6,775 nt of DNA from Thiohalobacter sp. (lineage in GTDB: Bacteria; Pseudomonadota; Gammaproteobacteria; DSM-19610), in NCBI GenBank assembly GCA_027080445.1, contig JALWRY010000186.1, positions 1 to 6,775 of the forward strand, in the 5' to 3' direction. Position 1 is the stretch's first letter. Each line of letters begins with the position of its first letter. Shown here one piece after another: positions 6,008 through 6,775 of this stretch. The position numbers and the translations under genes are program-made. The notes beneath the pieces are model-generated. The model was given only the letters and a program-made list of their open reading frames with translations. It was not told the DNA's origin and did no database searches.

Positions 6008-6775
6008 TCATTTCAACACCAGGCCATCGACGGAGCGGGCATTGAGGAAATCTGCGGCGCGCATACGTTTTCCGCCCGGTAACTGGATCTCCTGCAGTCG
6101 CAGGCAACCCTCACCGCAGGCGACATCGATACCCTCCCGGCCTGATGCCACCACACTACCGGGCTTACCGGCCGGACAGCCTGCGACACTTTGCGCCGCC
6201 CAGAGTCGCAGCTTGTCGCCCTGGTAATCGGCCTGCGCCACCGGCCAGGGATTAAAAGCCCTGACCTGGCGCTCCAGTTCATCGGCGCTGCGCTGCCAGT
6301 CGATGGCGGCTTCCCGCTTGTCGAGCTTGGACGCGTAGGTAACCCGGGCGTCATCCTGTGCCTGTGGCGTCAGTCGCCGCTCGGCCAGATCGTCAAGGTG
6401 CCTTGACAACAGGTCGGCCGCCAGCCGGCTGAGGCGGTCGTGCAAGGACCCCCCGGTTTCATCGGCGCGGATTTCCGTGCGCACCTGCGCCAGTACCGGC
6501 CCGGAATCCAGTCCGGCCTCCATTTGCATCAGGCACACGCCGGTTTCCCGGTCACCGGCCAGGATGGCACGCTGAACAGGGGCGGCGCCGCGCCAGCGCG
6601 GCAGCAGCGAGGCGTGCAGGTTCACACAACCCAGTGGCGGCATATCCAGCACCGCCTGCGGCAGAATCAGGCCGTAGGCCACGACGACCATCAGGTCCGC
6701 CCCGAGTGACGCCAGTGTGGCCTGTGCTTCGGCATCTTTCAGGCTGAGCGGCTGGAAAACCGGGATGTCATGTTC
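6008..6775 (-). CDS. fmt: Methionyl-tRNA formyltransferase, 5' end cut by window edge
   Basis: Fmt transfers a formyl group from 10-formyltetrahydrofolate to Met-tRNA(fMet), producing the bacterial initiator tRNA. The frame is open to the right edge, giving 255 residues. The catalytic triad is visible in NLHASLLPRWRGAAP and MEAGLDSG: visible residues N52, H54 and D90, which correspond to E. coli N106, H108 and D144 by a constant offset of 54. That implies about 54 N-terminal residues lie outside the window and a full length near 309, normal for the family. The C-terminal OB-fold tRNA-binding domain is present (SKLDKREAAIDW, VRAFNPWP, and a terminal FLNARSVDG). An internal ATG at 6691 is not the start, since conserved Rossmann-fold sequence continues upstream of it. 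The upstream neighbour is commonly def, encoding peptide deformylase, but it is not in view. The TGA at 6010–6008 is followed by the hairpin before rsmB. Confidence 0.97.
   Translation of the reverse strand, partial: EHDIPVFQPLSLKDAEAQATLASLGADLMVVVAYGLILPQAVLDMPPLGCVNLHASLLPRWRGAAPVQRAILAGDRETGVCLMQMEAGLDSGPVLAQVRTEIRADETGGSLHDRLSRLAADLLSRHLDDLAERRLTPQAQDDARVTYASKLDKREAAIDWQRSADELERQVRAFNPWPVAQADYQGDKLRLWAAQSVAGCPAGKPGSVVASGREGIDVACGEGCLRLQEIQLPGGKRMRAADFLNARSVDGLVLK

Noticed and set aside
6689..6691. ATG at 6691 as the start of a short fmt
   Set aside because: The frame stays open for 28 further codons to the window edge with family-like sequence (IPVFQPLSL), so the real start is outside the window.

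Overview
The window is a tightly packed block of six genes, all on the minus strand, from a GC-rich bacterium. The gene order (transcribed right to left) is fmt, rsmB, a secreted DUF4390-type protein, an NtrY-type sensor kinase, an NtrX-type response regulator and trkA. RsmB, Fmt and TrkA resemble their gammaproteobacterial counterparts closely. An fmt–rsmB–trkA neighbourhood, with DUF4390 and ntrYX inserted between rsmB and trkA, is a layout I associate with Gammaproteobacteria and Betaproteobacteria. I infer a gammaproteobacterium, possibly of a Chromatiales/Thiotrichales-like lineage; the exact taxon cannot be read from the sequence.

Layout in transcription order: fmt (6775 to 6008, 5' end cut off by the window edge) encodes methionyl-tRNA formyltransferase. 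After a gap of about 37 bases with a 9-bp inverted repeat comes rsmB (about 5970 to 4633), encoding the 16S rRNA m5C967 methyltransferase. A short exported DUF4390-type protein follows (about 4624 to 4040), then ntrY (about 4058 to 1878), overlapping the previous gene. A 66-bp gap carries a candidate internal promoter and a small hairpin just before ntrX (1811 to 438). Seven bases later trkA starts (430, running off the left edge). No stretch above 300 bases lacks a gene, and I see no mobile element, CRISPR array, tRNA or rRNA.

How the genes may work together: fmt and rsmB are translation housekeeping genes (initiator tRNA formylation and rRNA methylation). DUF4390, NtrY and NtrX form an envelope-to-DNA signalling unit: an exported protein of unknown role, a membrane kinase with a periplasmic sensor region, HAMP and PAS domains, and a receiver/AAA+/Fis regulator. 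TrkA is the cytosolic NAD-binding subunit of Trk potassium uptake. The spacing suggests one operon, with possible separate expression of ntrX–trkA.

The most notable observation is that NtrX's AAA+ domain looks degenerate. It lacks the sigma54-contacting GAFTGA loop, its Walker B acidic pair is replaced by Gly-Asn, and sensor I and one candidate arginine-finger position are changed, while receiver and DNA-binding domains look intact. This suggests a phosphorylation-controlled DNA-binding protein rather than a sigma54 activating ATPase. I found no clearly new biological system; the region is mainly conserved housekeeping and signalling genes.
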